Source: Neospora caninum Liverpool | Taxonomy: Eukaryota > Apicomplexa > Conoidasida > Eucoccidiorida > Sarcocystidae | Direction: 5' to 3' | Assembly (NCBI RefSeq): GCF_000208865.1 | Contig: NC_018392.1 | Span: forward strand, 558,001 to 622,000 | DNA: 64,000 nucleotides | Part shown: one piece after another, positions 12,817 through 26,800 of the stretch | How the letters are laid out: every line of letters starts with the position of its first letter | How positions within the stretch are numbered: the first letter of the stretch is position 1 | Notes under the pieces: generated by a model | What the model was told of the DNA's origin: nothing | What the model saw: the letters and a program-made list of their open reading frames with translations, nothing else | The model's database searches: none | Position numbers and translations under genes: made by a program

Positions 12817-15800
12817 TTACCGATGCCTGGTCCGTTGCCGACCCTCCTTTGCGCCCGGGCGGTTGGCCTGCGGCGCGAGAGCCCCGTTTTTGCTTCCGTC
12901 AGAGTAGCGCCTGTCTTCCTTGTCTTTCTTCTTCCGACCCGTTCCGGGGCTGTTCTCCCGCCGTTTCTCGTCTTCGTTCTCCTTCCCCGCGGGCTTCTTC
13001 CCTTCCCGGTCGGATGTGCCTTCGCGCTCCTTGTCTCCTCTCTCACCCTCTTCTCTCTCCTCACCGCGGCTCTTGTCTAGGGTCTTCTCCGTGTCCACGC
13101 GCTCCGTCGCGGGCGCGACACCCGACGACCGTCTGCCTGCGGCGGCGAGGGCGTTGTCCCCTCTGTCTCCTTTCTCTTCGTCCGTCCCTCTGCGCGCAGC
13201 CAGGGTCTCCGCGCTCCCCGGCGCTCCGTCGCCCGAACCTCGAGCGGCCTTCTCGCGCGCCCTGTCTTTCTTTTCCCCTTTGAGACCGCCTGTCTCCTCC
13301 CGGACTGCGCCGAAGGTGTGGGGCCCAGGCGTGGAACTGAAGGGCGAAAAGGTCGACGAAGAAAAGGGGGACAAGAACGAGGACGACGAGAAGGACGAAA
13401 ACGCAGAAAACACCGACGGCTTCTCGCCCGCAGAACCCACCTGGGGAGCCCGCCCCGACGGCAACAGTCCCGGACGCTTCGCCGCACTCAGCGAAGAATA
13501 AGTGGATCCTCCCGACGCAGGTCGGCGCAGGACCGAGTCGGCAGAGCTGCGCAACGCACCTGAGGCTGAGGAATCGACAGACCTTGCTGTCGCGCTTCCT
13601 CCACTCGGGGCACTAACTGCACTCGCGGCACTTGATCTTTTCCCGGTCGTGTGGCTGCTGGAGAGCGGCGGAAAGGCAGAGGGAGACAGCGGGAAGGCGG
13701 CAGACGCGCCGTCGCTGGCGGTCTCAGTTCGGACTTCTTCCTTCGAAGACTTCTCCTTCTCCGTCCTCTCAGTGCCCTCGCCTTCACTCACTCGTCTCCC
13801 CAAGGCTGCAGGGTCGGCGCCGAGAACTCCCGGCAGCGCAGCGCCTGCTGAGGCAGACGCGAGACTCCGCGCGCATGCAGGCGCCGGTTTCTCTCCTTCG
13901 AGGCCTTCGCGCGGCTCCTGCATGGCGAGCGAGGCGAACGAGGCCCTCTGTCGAGCCGTGGAGAGCACTGAGGCCGAGGCGAGTGACGTCGAGGAGGTGA
14001 CCGAGTTGTTTCGACTCCGTGCGCAGAATGTCGAAGACGCCGAGCCGTCGGGCCCGACGATGCTCACATTTGCGTTCGGCAGGAGGGACAGAAGAACGGC
14101 GAGCGCGTTGTTGTTCAGCCGTGCACTGCTCGGATTCGACGCCCCTGCGGCTCCTGCGGCTCCAGGCGTCGCGTGGCTGTTTGCTTCCGACGCCTCACCC
14201 GGGTACGACGTACACTGTACAGGCGCACAGGCACTCGCTTCCCTGACCGCCGCCGCACTCGCGAGCGCTCGTTGCGCAGGCAGCTCTGCGACCAGCGGGA
14301 GGGTTCCCTCGCGTTTTTCAAAGTCCACGGCTGAGGACGAAGACCGCAGGCGCGCGTTCTCCTCGCCTCGGCCCGCCCACTTTTCACTCAGCTTGGGGAA
14401 GAACGAGGAGGGCGTCTGCATCTTCTGCGCTAAGACCCGCGCTCGCGCGGCGTCGTCTTCCTTTCGCCTCTCGCTCGGTCGAGACGCCCCGGAAGCGCCC
14501 TCGAGAGTCTCCTGGCCGGCCAGGCCCGCAGCCGACCGCTTCGCCTGGAGAATCTTCGCATGTTGCTGCTGGAGGTGAAGCAGTAGTTGGTGCCCGCTGT
14601 AGCCTCCAGGGCCACCTGCGCCCTGCCCTGGCCTCGAGCCTCGAGCCTCCGGCTCTCTCTCTTCGGTGTGCACTTCGCTCGCGCGCCGGTGTTTGAGGTC
14701 CGTTCCAGTCAGAGCCGCAAAGACGCTCGCGTCCTCCCGGCGTTCGCCTTCTTTCGCCTCTCTTTCTCGGTTGAGAGACGCCCCAGAAGAGTGGAGCGGC
14801 AGGAAAGGCGCCGTGTGGTCCGCGAGAGGAGACACGCCGACTCCGGGCCCAAAGGTCATCTCAGAGTCCCCGTCGGCCGCGTAGCCCCCGCGCGCAAACG
14901 GCAGAGACGTCGGCACGTAGGGGTACTTGTGGCGCTGCTGCGAGAAGCGCGAGAGAAACGAGAGCGACGACGTCGAAGCCTCCCCGCGCGGAGCCCCGGA
15001 CGAAGCGCCGAACGCCTCCTCAGGTCTGCTCGAAGACGCGACCGAGGCGGCTCCAAGTCGAGGCGCAGCCAGCGAGGGCGCATTGAAGGGCCGGAAGACA
15101 GAGCCGTCGTGCCTCCCGCTGAACTCTTGAACGTGAGACGCTGAGGACGAGCCCGAAAGAGAAGACGAGTAGGGCCGAAGACTCGGATCGGCTGCGCGCG
15201 CGCCCAGTTCTTCTCCGGACGCACCAGCGAGAGCCTCCCTGTCCTTCTCCTTTCTGCCGCCTGCACTTGGAAAGGCAAAGAAGAACGCCCGGCCGTCTTC
15301 CTGGCCGGCCTGGGACGCGCCTGTACCTTCTCTCTCGCTGTTTCGGCCTCGGTGTTTGCCTGCGTCGTCGCGGTGGAAGAGCGACGCTGCCCCGGAGGCT
15401 TCGCCCGGCAGCAGACTCCGGTCTTCCTGTGTCTCCACGAATGCCTGAGACGCGCGCGCTTCGCCCTGACGGTTCCCTCTTGCATGCGCCGCGAACTCTG
15501 CAGTTTTGAGGGCGTCTCGCGACGCGAAGCGCCCCGCGAACGCAGACTCCCGCAGCGACGGCGGGAAGCCCGTTGGGTCCGCGCCCTGCTCGTCGTACGC
15601 GCCGCTCGCTTTCTTCGCGAGGAGACTGGCGAAGAAGGGAGACGAGGACGCGAGGCCATCCCTGTCGCTCTCTCCTCTGCCGTCTCGTCGATCTCGTCCG
15701 TACCCTAGTGCCGGGTGAAACGCGTCGAAGCGCGCGGCATCTGCGCTAGCTGGGTCTTCGCGGCCGAGCCGGCCGAGCGGTCTGTGAGGCGGATTCGCGT

Positions 15801-18800
15801 CCGCAGCATCCGAAAACCCCGCGACTGGCAGCACGTCTTTCGAGGCGAATAGGGACGTGGGAAAGGCCGAGAAGAACGCATCGGAGAACCCCCCGTTTCT
15901 TCTCTCGTCTTCGCGGGGCTCCGGAAGAAGCGTCGAGAGCGAGGAAGGAAGCAGCGACTGGGCACGGCCCCCGCCAAAGGGCGGAGCCCCGTCGCGGTCT
16001 TCGCGTTTCCGGCTGCTCGCGCCAGGCTCGTCCTGCGGTCGAACGCGCGACGGTTCCAACGTGGCGACGGGAGAGTGGAAAGATGCGAAGGGTCGGAAGA
16101 AAGACGCGTCGGACCGTGGTGCAGTCCCGTCCGCGTCGCCCCCGCCTAAGAGACTGTCTCCTGGAGGCATGCCCGGCACCATTTGTCCGAGAATGTCATC
16201 GAGGCCGGGGACGTCGAAGAATTCTTCGTCTTCCTTCTCTCGCCCTCGCGCCTCTTCCGCCTTCTCGCCTTCCCGTCGCTCGCCGTCCCGCGTCCCAGTC
16301 GCTTCCGCGTCTCCTCCCGGCGCCGGCTCGGTCTCTCGCTTGCCTTCCTCACTTGGCGCCGCGGCGCCGCCAACATGGGCCGAACGGCCAGCGACGGCAG
16401 CCGAGTCTCCTGGCCCCTTCGTCCCCGCCTCGGAGCCCGCTGCCGGTCCCCCCGCGCTGGAGCGAGTCGCCGTGAAAGAGAGCGGCGGAAAGGCCGCGTA
16501 CGGAAACGACGGAGAGCCCGTTCTCGCCTCGACTTCCACACGGTCGCCTTTTCCGCGGCCTGCCTCGTCGCGCTTGTCTGCGCATCCACTGTCCCCCGCG
16601 CCGCCGGACTCCACCGGCGCCGACGCCCCGTCTCCGGAGACAGCTGGGCCCCGGGCCCCTTCTCCAGGAGTCGTCCCCCCTGCGTTCTGCGCGCGACTGG
16701 TCTCCGAGGAAGACGCGCTACCTGCGACGGGAGATGACCCCGAGTTCGCATGCGCCGAGGCACTGCTCGAGGCACTGGCCGTCGCCCCACTACTAGCATT
16801 GGCGCAGGCGCCGGGCGCGTCGGTTTCAGGGCTTGCGCCTCTGTGCGCGAGCGAGAAGAAGAGGCCGGGAGACCAGGAAGCCGCGCCGACGTCCCGGCCG
16901 GCAGCCTGCGGATACGCCGACGGCGGCAATGGGAGCAGCGGCGGCTGCTGAGCTGCGAGGGCAGAAGCAAACGAAGACATGTGCGCGAGCGGGCGAGCGC
17001 CGACAATCCCTGGCGAGAAGGAAGAGAACGAGGAGGTCCCCGAGGCGGCGCCTGCCGCTGCGGGCCCAGGCAGGCCTGCCCTGTCTCTGTCGTGGAGGCC
17101 GGGGGCTCCGCCCGACGCGACAAGCGAGAACGACGAAGGAAGAGCGGCACTCGGCGGCAACGGTCCGCCGTAACTGAACACCTGGTACGGCGAAGAAGGG
17201 TAGCAGCTGTGGAAGGTAGCGGGGCTGGCGCACGCGCTGCTGGCCACAGAGCCGGACAGGTGGGCCCCAGAGGCAGGGCCGCGACTCGGACCTCCCGCGC
17301 GAGGCGGCAGCGGGACGGTCCCAGGGCGCGAGGCGAAGATTTCAGAGACTGACCCGTGGTGGTACGGGGGTAGTGGGAGCGCAGTCGGAGCATGCAGCGG
17401 CGGCGGGGTCGGGATGCCTGACGAGGCAGGCGGACGCGCCGCAGCGTAGGAAGAGGCGACCGACAACGCGGGGAAGTGAGAGGAGGACGGAAAGACCGGA
17501 GCCCCGTGGGAAGGCCCCAACGGCCCTCCGGTGTCTCGCTTCCCTCGCCCTCCGTCGCGCTTGGGTATCTCGCCGCTCCGCAGCAGCGGCCCCGAGTCGC
17601 CAGTCCCGGCGCCGGCAGAGCCCGGTGCGTCTGTCTCCTGGAAAGACGCCGCGAGAGAGGCCTCGCTCCATTGGGGCTTTTCGGGTGCCGACCCGCTCCC
17701 GGGCGTCTCAGTCGACAATCGCCGGCCCTCTCGACTGGATCCGGCCGCAGAGGCAACCGAAGACGCGATGGGGGCCTCCGCCTCGCTCGGGGCTTCCTTT
17801 TCTCCTTCGAGTCCCGTGCCGCCCTCGGACGAGGAGACGGACTGCGTAGATCGCCTTCGCCCTCGATCTCGAGATCGCGCTGACTTCTCGTCTCTCGCAT
17901 CGGAGGGCGCGCCGCGCGTCGCGTGCTTCGGCGGAGACAGCAGGCCTTCCGTGCCCTCCTCCCCTCGCTTCTTCGCGTCGTGTCCCTTCTCGCCGTCTCC
18001 GCCTTCGCCCTCTTTCCCCTTCTCGTCCGGCGCTCCGGAGTCTCCCTTATCTCCCTTCTTCTTCTCTCCAGACGCAGGCGCCCGGCGACTCTCGACGTCC
18101 ACCTTCTCCAGTGCCTTCTCGTCCTCCTTCTTGCTCCCGGCGGTCGCCTGCCGCTTCGAGAAGCCCTCGCCTTTCTCACCCTTCTTCTTCTCGTCTTCGT
18201 CGGGGCGCGGTTCCCCAGACGCGGGAAGCGGCGCAGTGGCGCGGGCCTTGGCGACCGGAGCGGGCCCCACATGGGGTGCAGAGACCACGCCCTTCGACGC
18301 TGTCCCCAAAGACGCCTTCAATCCGCCAGCGGCCACAGACGCCCAACTCGTTCCGCCTTTTTCCCCGACGCGCGACGACGCCGCAGGCGCCTCTCTGCGC
18401 GTCTTTGGATCCGCAACCGCTCCGCCATGCTGCGGACGGCCCTTCACGGAGCCGAGGCCCAAGGCCTCGACGGCCGCCGAGTCGGTCTCCGGCCCTGAAC
18501 CGGAGACAGAGCTCGACCGCGCGTTTCCGGCCTTCTCGCCGCGCGCACTGCGGCGCCGTTTACACGAAGAAGACGATGGCGTGCCGTGCTCGGGCAGCAC
18601 GTCGCCAGAACCTTCAGCTGAAAGAAGAGCCTCGCCCGTTCGCGGGCTTTCCTGCGCAGGAGACACCCACAGGAGGCGACTGAAGCGTCAGCGACAGGCC
18701 GTGAAGAACGCGCGGCGTCACGCGCGACTGGGGGACCCAGAACAGCCCAGGACGGACCGAAGGATGTGAAACCAAGGTAGACAAGAGGAACACGGCTCTC

Positions 18801-21800
18801 ATGCGAGAGCAACGCAACTCGTTAGGATGGCGAGAAGCAAACCGCCAGGGTAGGGAGCGAATCCGTTCTTAGTCACAAAGAGAAAGGACCGGCGGCCCCG
18901 GAGGAAGGAAAGAGAGAGACGTCGGAGGAACCAAAGGAAACGAGGGACCAGGCAACTAGGACACAGACGTGGCATCCGAGAGCGCACTGGGTTCGCGCGC
19001 TGTGTTCCCGGCGCGTACCTTGTTCGCTCCGCCCTTTTCTCCAAACGCTTGTTTCCTCTCGTCCGATACGGAGCCCGGAGAGAGGAAGCCGAAAGTCTTG
19101 ACCGCGCCCTTGTCGCCGAGAGACGCGTCCGCTGCGGAGACAGCCGGGAAGCCGAAGGCCGGAGGCGAGGCGGAACGCGACGCGAGAGCGCCAGGTCCAG
19201 ACCCGCTTGCGGATCCCTTCTTCGCTTCGTCCGTAGGCAGCGTCAGGTCCAGAAACTGGTGCTTTGCACTGATCATCGCTTCTTTCGTGAAACTGAAAAA
19301 AAGTAAATGGACATGCAGGCAGTGGATGGGTTATTTAAGTTGCCACACACACACAGAGACACACACGTCAAGGCATGCGCTGAAAAACGCGCCCGACAGA
19401 TGACGAGGTCGAACGCGGCTGCATCCAACAGTCGGAACTGCCGATCGTCCAGGGTGTTGCTCTGCATTCTCCGGCTGGTGGCCGCATCCAGTTTCTACTT
19501 TGAATTCAGTTTCAGATTTCAGTTCCCTATCGGAAGTCATTCAGTTCTAAACTGCGGCGACAGCGTAGTGTGAAACTCTAGGAACGCAAAGAAACCAGGA
19601 AAAACGAGACCAAAATATCGACGCCTCTCTCGCCGCAACCAGGTGCACACACACGTTGTAACAAAAAAGAGACGCACGCAGAGCTGCTGCCAGAAAGACA
19701 CACGAGAGCCGTCGGAAAACCACTGAAAAACGAGGAGGACAGGCTGCGCGGCGGAGGCGCGGCGCGCTTCCTCGTACCTGTCTTTGTCGCTGCCCAGGTA
19801 GTGCAGATAGAAGCAGTCAGGGTTTTGGCACTTTATGCCCTTGAGGAAGTACGAACAGTACCTGAAAGAAACGAGGAATCTCGAAAACGGAAGAACGGTC
19901 AAAACGGAACCGCGGCCCCACTACAGACCCACAGGGAACGACAGGAAAAAAAAGGACTCTCAGGGGGGAAAAGGTTCCTTTAAAAAGAAAACATGCACGC
20001 CGTCAGCCGAGGGGGTACGGACATTACATATATTCATACACATATACATACATATATACATATATATAAATATATAAATATATTGCACAGCGCAAAAAGG
20101 CGTTTTGTACGACAGTGTCTGGTCTTGTCTTCCCTTGGTGTTCACCTGGCACACCCCACAACTCGAGAACCATCGAAATAGAATTATCTTTAAATATGAG
20201 GATCGAGATGGCCCGACGGTTAGACCCTGAGCACCTTTACATCCCTTAAATCATAAACAGGATCACATCTTCATTGAGCGACGGGGTCGCGAAGAAAGGG
20301 ACGAACGCGCGTTACGTACTTGGTTGTTCCGAACGAGGCCTTGAGAGTTCGGCCTTCGTAGACGGCTCCGTCAATGGACTGAATCGCCGCGATCGCTTCG
20401 GGGACTGTCGAGTAGGTAACGTAGACGGCATAGGACGGCCCCCCCCAGGCACTGAAGCGCAGAGAACAGCGGCAGGAAGAAACAAGAATAGAAAAAAAAC
20501 AGAGCGGAGGCAGGACCGGCGAAGTCGCCCCCGGTATCCCCAGCGCACACGAGGCACAGAGATCGGCCGAAAGCCAGATAGCGCAGAAGCACAACCCAGA
20601 AACAACCCAGAAGACTCTCCGGCCTCCGTCATTGCTCGGCCAGAGACAGTCGTCAGAGAGAAAAGAAGCGAGCGAAGGCTGAAGAGCGGAAAGACGGCCG
20701 CGGAGGCGGAGTCACACGAAGAAGTCCAAGGTCTCGAAGGATGTGTGCCCACCCCGCCCGTGTGGGCTCTGGCGAGAAAGGAAGGGAAATCAAACCCGGG
20801 ACAGAGTCTCGACAAGAAGGCCAGCAGGGAAACGAGCGGAACAAGGAAAGGACACGGCCCTCACCTGTTGTAGCCTTGCGCCTTGTTGATGACGATGTGA
20901 AGAACTTTTCCGTACTGGCCGAAGAACTCGGTGCGTTTCAAAATCTGAGGTATCCAGGGGACAGCAGCCACGAACACGCGCGTCCAATCGCATGCACACA
21001 CAACACCGAAAACCCACGAATCCTAGGCCGTTCCCGGTCGTCTCTCCTGAACTCTCAGCGGGGGGTAGCCCCGAACGCCTCGACTCCTTGAAGGCGTTGG
21101 AGAGAACGCACGGCCTGCAGCCCCTCTCGCGGTGTAACGCTCTCACGTGCCTCTCCCCCTTCGCGTTCGCTTTGCCTCCGCTTTCTCTCTCGTGCGCTTC
21201 TCTGCACTGCCCCAACGGCCGACAGCACACCCCCGCTTCTGTTTCAAACCGCGGAGAAACCCCACGTTTGCGGACACCCGGTTTCCCGCCTTCCTCACAC
21301 AGCCGCGTTCGTCTCCTTTTCGCTTTCTACTCTCTTCCTCCCGCTGTTTCCCTCACTTCTTTCTTCGCAATGCTCGAAGGGATGCCGATAACGTAGACGA
21401 GGCTGCGCTGGATCACCCGCACGTCTTTGAGCGCCGCCGCACTGGACGGACTCCCGACGCCGCTGGGACGATCTGCGCCGGCGGCCGCCTTGGCCGAGAC
21501 GCCCGCGCCTGCAGGCGAGGCGTGTGAAGCCTGGCAGTGACTCGTGGAGGCCGCAGGCAGAGCGGCGGGGACCTGATTAGCAGCCCAGGCAGCGGAGGCA
21601 CTCGTCGCTCCTGCGGCGCCTGATCGTCCTGCCTGCGTCGCCGAGACGTGGGAAGCGTGAGACGGTAGAGAAGACGAGAACGAAGGCAAAAGAGGCGCGC
21701 TCTGCGACTGTTGCGGCTGTTTCTCGCGAGCGCCCCGTTGACGCCCCGCCAACCTTTTTCCTCTGCGAAAACAAAAACACGCAGTTCCCGAAAGAAAAAA

Positions 21801-23646
21801 AATCGACCGCCCTTTTTTCTCCATTCCGAGCGTTCAAGATGCGGAGTCCACCCCCTCCCCCCCCCCGCGCCTCTGGTCTGTTCTGTTTCGATCTGTTGTT
21901 GCTGCACGGGTGCGCAAAAAAACAAACTCCGGAACGACAGGGGGGGTTTCGTGAGGTTCTTGCATCTTTAAGAATCTTCGACGCTCCGCTGTCTCTCGTT
22001 TTTGTCTCTCGTATTCCGGAGCGCCGTTGTGTGGCGTAAGACTACACACAGCGGGGACATAAGATCTGTCTCTTCCGTTACACACCCGCCGAGTTTTGGC
22101 TTTCTGCCAACTTTTTTTCCAGACTGCTTACTCGTTGACGCGCTCCTCGTTGAACTTGAACTTCTTCTCGTCGTACTCGCGGCGACACGCGGGGCACTTG
22201 TTGCCCAGTCTCTCCCGAATGTGATGGAGACACCAGAGACACAGCTGCGAAGACACCCGGAGGCACAGAGAAAGCCGTAAAAGGCACAGGTTCATCTGAG
22301 GTTCCACAGAGCTTCCTCCACTCAGATGTTTCGGGGCAAACGCCACACGCTTGGCTCTCTACGGTTCTTCGTGTATCACACGGGTGCGGGAGAATGGACG
22401 AGACGGCCTGCACGCGTATATACGGAGACCCGTCAGGACATCGAGATTGTGCACTGTACACGCAGATGTGCAGATGCGCATGTCCTCTTTCAAGTTTTCT
22501 CTTCTGTTCTGTGGGCGTCCTCTCGCCTCTATGTGTGTTCTCTTCCCTGGCTGTTCCCTTGGTCTTGTTCCCTTGGCCGCATCCCCCCCTCCCCTCTTCA
22601 TCCGACCCTTCGCTTCTTCCGTTGTGTGTGCACCGTACCTGATAGCCGCATTCGCAGGGAAACAGTCCACGGTCTGTTTCGTCCATATCTTCGAGACAGA
22701 GGGGACACGTTTCTGTTTCTTCGCGTTCGTCGTCCGCTCCGACCGGCGTGACGCGCGCAGAGCCGCCCCACGAAGCAGCGCTGCCACTCGCGGGTCGCGA
22801 GCCTGCCTCCGAGTGTTCGTCCCTGCCGGCTCGCCTGGAGGCCGTCCGCTCGTTGGCACACGCGGCGACACGCGTTCTCCCCAGGCAAGCTTTCTTCGAG
22901 CTTTCGTCCTCTGACGTGGTCCGAAGTGCGTCTTCTTCACCCTTGACGGCGGCGACTTCGGCCGAGCTCCCCCGTTTGCGGTTCGCGTCGGTCGGCCCTT
23001 TCTTCCGGCTCGAGGCATCCGCCCCCTTCTCGTCTTGCGGACCGCCTTTCTCGCCCTTCCCTGCGGCACTGGTGTCTCCGCCGTCCTTCACCCCTGAGGC
23101 TTTCTGGCCGCCTGCCGGGATCTGTCCCCGACCTTCTTTCTTCTCGGCCTTCCCCTTGTCCGCTTTCACGGGGCTCTTCTTTGTCGCCGCGCCCTTCTGC
23201 GTCTTCTCCTCGCCACTCGCCGACCGCCGACCGGACGACGGCAACGACGGCGCGGACGCCGACCCGCCGGGATCCTCTCGCGCACTCATGCTGCTGCTTC
23301 GCTTCGTGCCGGCCTTTGCCTGCAGTTTACTCTCCGCGTCGCGACTCGCCCCCGCGGAGCCTCCCCCCCGCGCCTCCTCCTCCGCGCTGCCGCGCCGGCC
23401 CTTGCCCGACCCTTGGGCCCCGGCTGAAGCCGCGCTCTGCTTCCCGCTCGCGGCACTCGCCTTTTGCTTCCCCTTGGAGGCGCCCGAGGCAGACGCGGTC
23501 TTGCCAGCAACATCTTCAGGCATCGTCGCCGGTCCCGCGCCTGCACTCGGCGAGGCCAAGCTAGAGGCGGGCGACGAGGCAGGCGAGTTGGCGGGTTGAC
23601 GGTTTGCGTCTTCTTGGACGCCTCGCCCCTTTTTGGACGCTCGCAT
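12817..23646 (-). CDS. NOT4: CCR4-NOT complex E3 ubiquitin ligase NOT4, about 2643 aa
   Basis: NOT4/CNOT4 is the RING E3 ligase of the CCR4-NOT mRNA regulation complex; it ubiquitinates ribosome-associated targets. Exons read right to left: 23646-22639, 22244-22132, 21762-21357, 20944-20865, 20451-20320, 19861-19778, 19292-19019, 18651-12817. All are GT-AG and total 7932 nt (2644 codons). Domains: low-complexity N-terminus (1-310); C4C4 RING with CPLC (C314, C317), CECGY, CLWC and CPAC (C352, C355), the signature of NOT4 rather than classical RINGs; RRM from about 494 (SLVYVIGIP) to GRTLKASFGTTK at about 580; and a CCCH finger, YCSYFLKGIKCQNPDCFYLH, at 581-600, followed by the family-typical DSFTKE. 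The domain order is diagnostic. About 1945 residues of Ser/Ala/Gly/Glu-rich sequence follow in one 5.8 kb exon, against 500-600 residues for the whole protein in yeast and human. The ATG at 23646 is the first in frame. Confidence 0.93.
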
Positions 23647-23756
23647 GCTCCCCAGAAACGCGCGCAGCTGGAGACGAAGCGGCTAGGAAGGAGACGCGTA
23701 CGCGGCCGCTCCGACGGGGACGGAGCCGAAGGCACACGGGGAAAACGGTCGTAAGT
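23647..23756. promoter_or_regulatory. presumed 5' UTR and proximal promoter of NOT4
   Basis: This is the stretch immediately upstream of the NOT4 start. It is GC-rich, with no TATA-like element, as is usual for coccidian promoters. The assignment rests on position only. Confidence 0.3.
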
Positions 23757-23862
23757 GGAGACAAATACGGGAGACAAATACGGGAGAGACAAACGAGGGA
23801 GACAAACGAGGGAGACAAACGAGGGAGACAAACGAGGGAGACAAAAGAGGGAGGCAAAAGAG
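23757..23862. repeat. 13 bp tandem repeat, about 8 copies, upstream of NOT4
   Basis: The unit is close to GAGACAAACGAGG. Two leftmost copies carry TACGG in place of ACGAGG, then come several near-perfect copies and two decayed right-hand copies (AAAGAGG, GGCAAAAGAG). The array begins about 110 bp upstream of the NOT4 start codon. It creates spurious open frames on both strands. Confidence 0.9.
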
Positions 23863-26800
23863 CGCGGCAAAGTGAAGAACCGAAAGAGAGAGGGGAGAAA
23901 CAGAGGCGGGGACACTCGAGACAGCGAAGAGAAAAGACACGTTTTTTGTCAACGACGTCGGTGGAGGTGCGCAAATCCTCACGAAAAAAAAAACAGCGTG
24001 AGAGCGGCAGAAATGGACCCGACTCTGTACGTGCTCAGGCCTCGAAAGCAATGAAAGCGTTCCCAGGCTAGCAGCCTCAGGCGCACAGAACGGGGGAACT
24101 CGAGCAAGAATTCCAGGCGAAAAGAGGCACCGAAGCCCGCGGAGCAGAGATGCGAGAAGCCGCTTCTTGGGTCGCTGCGTGCTCGGCAAGGAGCCTTGGC
24201 GAGGGCACACAGCGGCCGGGAAAATTGACACAAAAGGATGAAAAACGCAGCCAAAAAATGTTCCAGGTCGACAAAAGGAGAGGAGTCGGAATGCAGAGAT
24301 ACCTGAAGAGAAATGGGAACCAGGTGTGGCAAGACAAGCGTTCTTCAGCAAGTGTCTGACAATGGACGGCTCGAAATCGACAGAGAGAAGAGCGGCCGCC
24401 GGCGGGCCCGCGGGAACGCGAGGCCTTGGACTGAGAGGAGACACAAAAGAAGGAACTGAGCGGCGGCGATCGCAAACAAGCGAGAAAGAAAAAAATGAAG
24501 GACGAGGAGAGTCTCCCCGCGACTGCGGCGAGCTCTGGGGGGAGACAGAGAGAGAGATGTGCCAAGAAAACTGTTCGTTGACAGCGAAGGAAACGCAGAG
24601 AGTGTTAAGCGTAACGACGCGACCCCAGAGCGGGAGGCACCCGGAGCTCCTGCGTAGCAGAGGGGACTAGATGAGCAGGAAGCAGGTAAAGAGATGGACG
24701 AAAAGGCAAGGGGACAGAGACAAGATGAGAAGGCTTCCTTTACAGCACCGCCAGCCTGGTGATTTCTTGCCATTCTGCTGACGGAGATGGTGGCGTTCTG
24801 TGCTGGGTTGCGTGAGGTTTACAAGTCTGAAAACCCGGCACACAGACAACCTGCGTCTCTCCCATGCCAACTCGTCTCTCTTCCCTGCTCCGGCTCGATG
24901 TCAAAAACGTGGACACTCCGAGGGAGAAGATGGAATATTATCGCAAACACAAGAGCCTCAGATTTCGACTACGGACAGGCCGTCCCGCAGCAAGCGAGAA
25001 CATCCCGGAACACGGCGAGTTGTCAGCCCGCTGCTACCCCTCGTCGGGAAGGTGGTGTCGTCCATCGTCGAGATTCAAACAGGAGACGCCTCCGTGTTCA
25101 GGTGCGTGTGAGGTGGAACAAGAGCTGAGACCGCTCAAAACAACACCTGAATTGTTCCAACGCCACCGGAGAAGGACGCGCGCGCTGCGAAGAGGACACG
25201 CAACAGGAGCAACGCACAACAATCGAATGAACACATCACGATTTTAGATCGGTCGGTACAGAATATCAAGCGTGACACTAACTAGCTGAGCTAAATAGCA
25301 CAGGAGTGAACTGTGTGTTTGTTTCAGTGCCCAAGGCAAGTGCGGCAAGCGGAAGACACACATGGAGCTGGAAACCTCCGCTAGTTGCACGGAAAACACA
25401 AAGACAGGGACATGCACGGAACGACAGAAAGTTGAAAAACAAAGGCGACAGAGTGCGTCTTGGTTGTGTGCCGTCCGTCGGCGTGCGAGACAACACAGCC
25501 CACTCGGCCCCAGTAACGGCGCGATTCGCGTTCCTTCCTGTCCGGAGAAGCGCTGCGGGCATACGCCCTGAAACGCACGCGAGAGGGCGTAGAAAATTTA
25601 CACGCTGTGCCAACTGTAGAACTTTCCGTTCCTCCCCTGGAAGCAAGCACCTGGCGGGTATGACAACGTGAGCATATCCAATTTAGCAGCGCAGCAGACT
25701 GCATGCGTGCTGTATGTACACCGCAAACCCCGTCCTGTGGACTGGCGCCTCTTCTTCCACTCGATGCAGTTACCCACTCAGAGAAGTCGACACTACATTC
25801 CGGGAAAGATCTTTCCCCCGAGTTTGCATCCAGCTACAAGAGGAAAAAATAGCGGAGTACGGGGTTCCATTTACCTTATTCAGGGTGCTCGTCCCCGACG
25901 ACACCATCATTGGATTCGAACGCAGCAACCCATGGAGATGGGGAAACGGGAGAAATGGAACAAGCTTGTAAGGACGACGAGGGTTGCTTTGAAGAGCTGA
26001 CAGGTTTTTTCGTCGAAAATTTGTATCGTGAAGTGGAGACTGGAGGGGTGGAAAGTTGTGAACGGACAAGCAGGAGAATGAGGGGAAAAGCCGATGCCCG
26101 GCAACGAATGAACAGTCGTGATTGTCGACGACGAGGGAATCAGGAGGACCAGCACAAAAATCAGGAGGTCTGCCCAAGCGTAGATGACACAGAAAAAGCA
26201 GGGATATGTAGACGTGTGAGCGAAATAGGGAAATGAAGTCTCGAAAAAAAAAAAACAGCACAGCAAAATCCGCTGCGTCGCGCGCGTGCGTGTTTTTCGA
26301 TCCCCCCCTGAAGGCGCCACCCCAGAGAAACACTTCCTTCGCGCCGTGTCTCCAGGCGCTCCGGATACAAAGGAAACCTGCAAAATAGGAAACTCGCCAA
26401 AGCTGCCAGGGGGGGAACTATAACTCTCGAAAAAGGATTACCGTCGGCCAGAACGTCTGCATCAGGCTGTTCGTTCCTGGAAGGAATACAGGCAACACCC
26501 GGTTCAAAACAACCCCCCTCCTGTTGTTTGCGGAGAAAAAGAACGTGGGCGCAGAGTAGCAGTTGGGTGTGCCGCGGAAAAGCATGTCACACAAGTTCCT
26601 CTACGCAAACGTACTGAAACACTTGGACGGACATAGAAGAGAAGGAGAGGAGCCAGAAGGGTGCTAAGCACGGAATTGTTTACGCCTGATTGCTTTCGCT
26701 TCTTATTATGGTGTGAAAATTCCGAGTAGAGAAACCGAAACGGCTCTGGAACCTCTCAGGGTGACGAACTGAAATACAGCAGGGAAAAGACGAGACACAG

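Noticed and set aside
16146..18272. 708-codon minus-strand frame overlapping the NOT4 tail
   Set aside because: It is in another frame of the same strand as the NOT4 exon and is almost pure Arg/Ser/Pro. The NOT4 frame continues in phase from the conserved domains.
17531..18769. 412-codon + strand frame opposite NOT4
   Set aside because: Ser/Pro/Phe-rich complement of the Lys/Glu/Gly codons of NOT4; no independent support.
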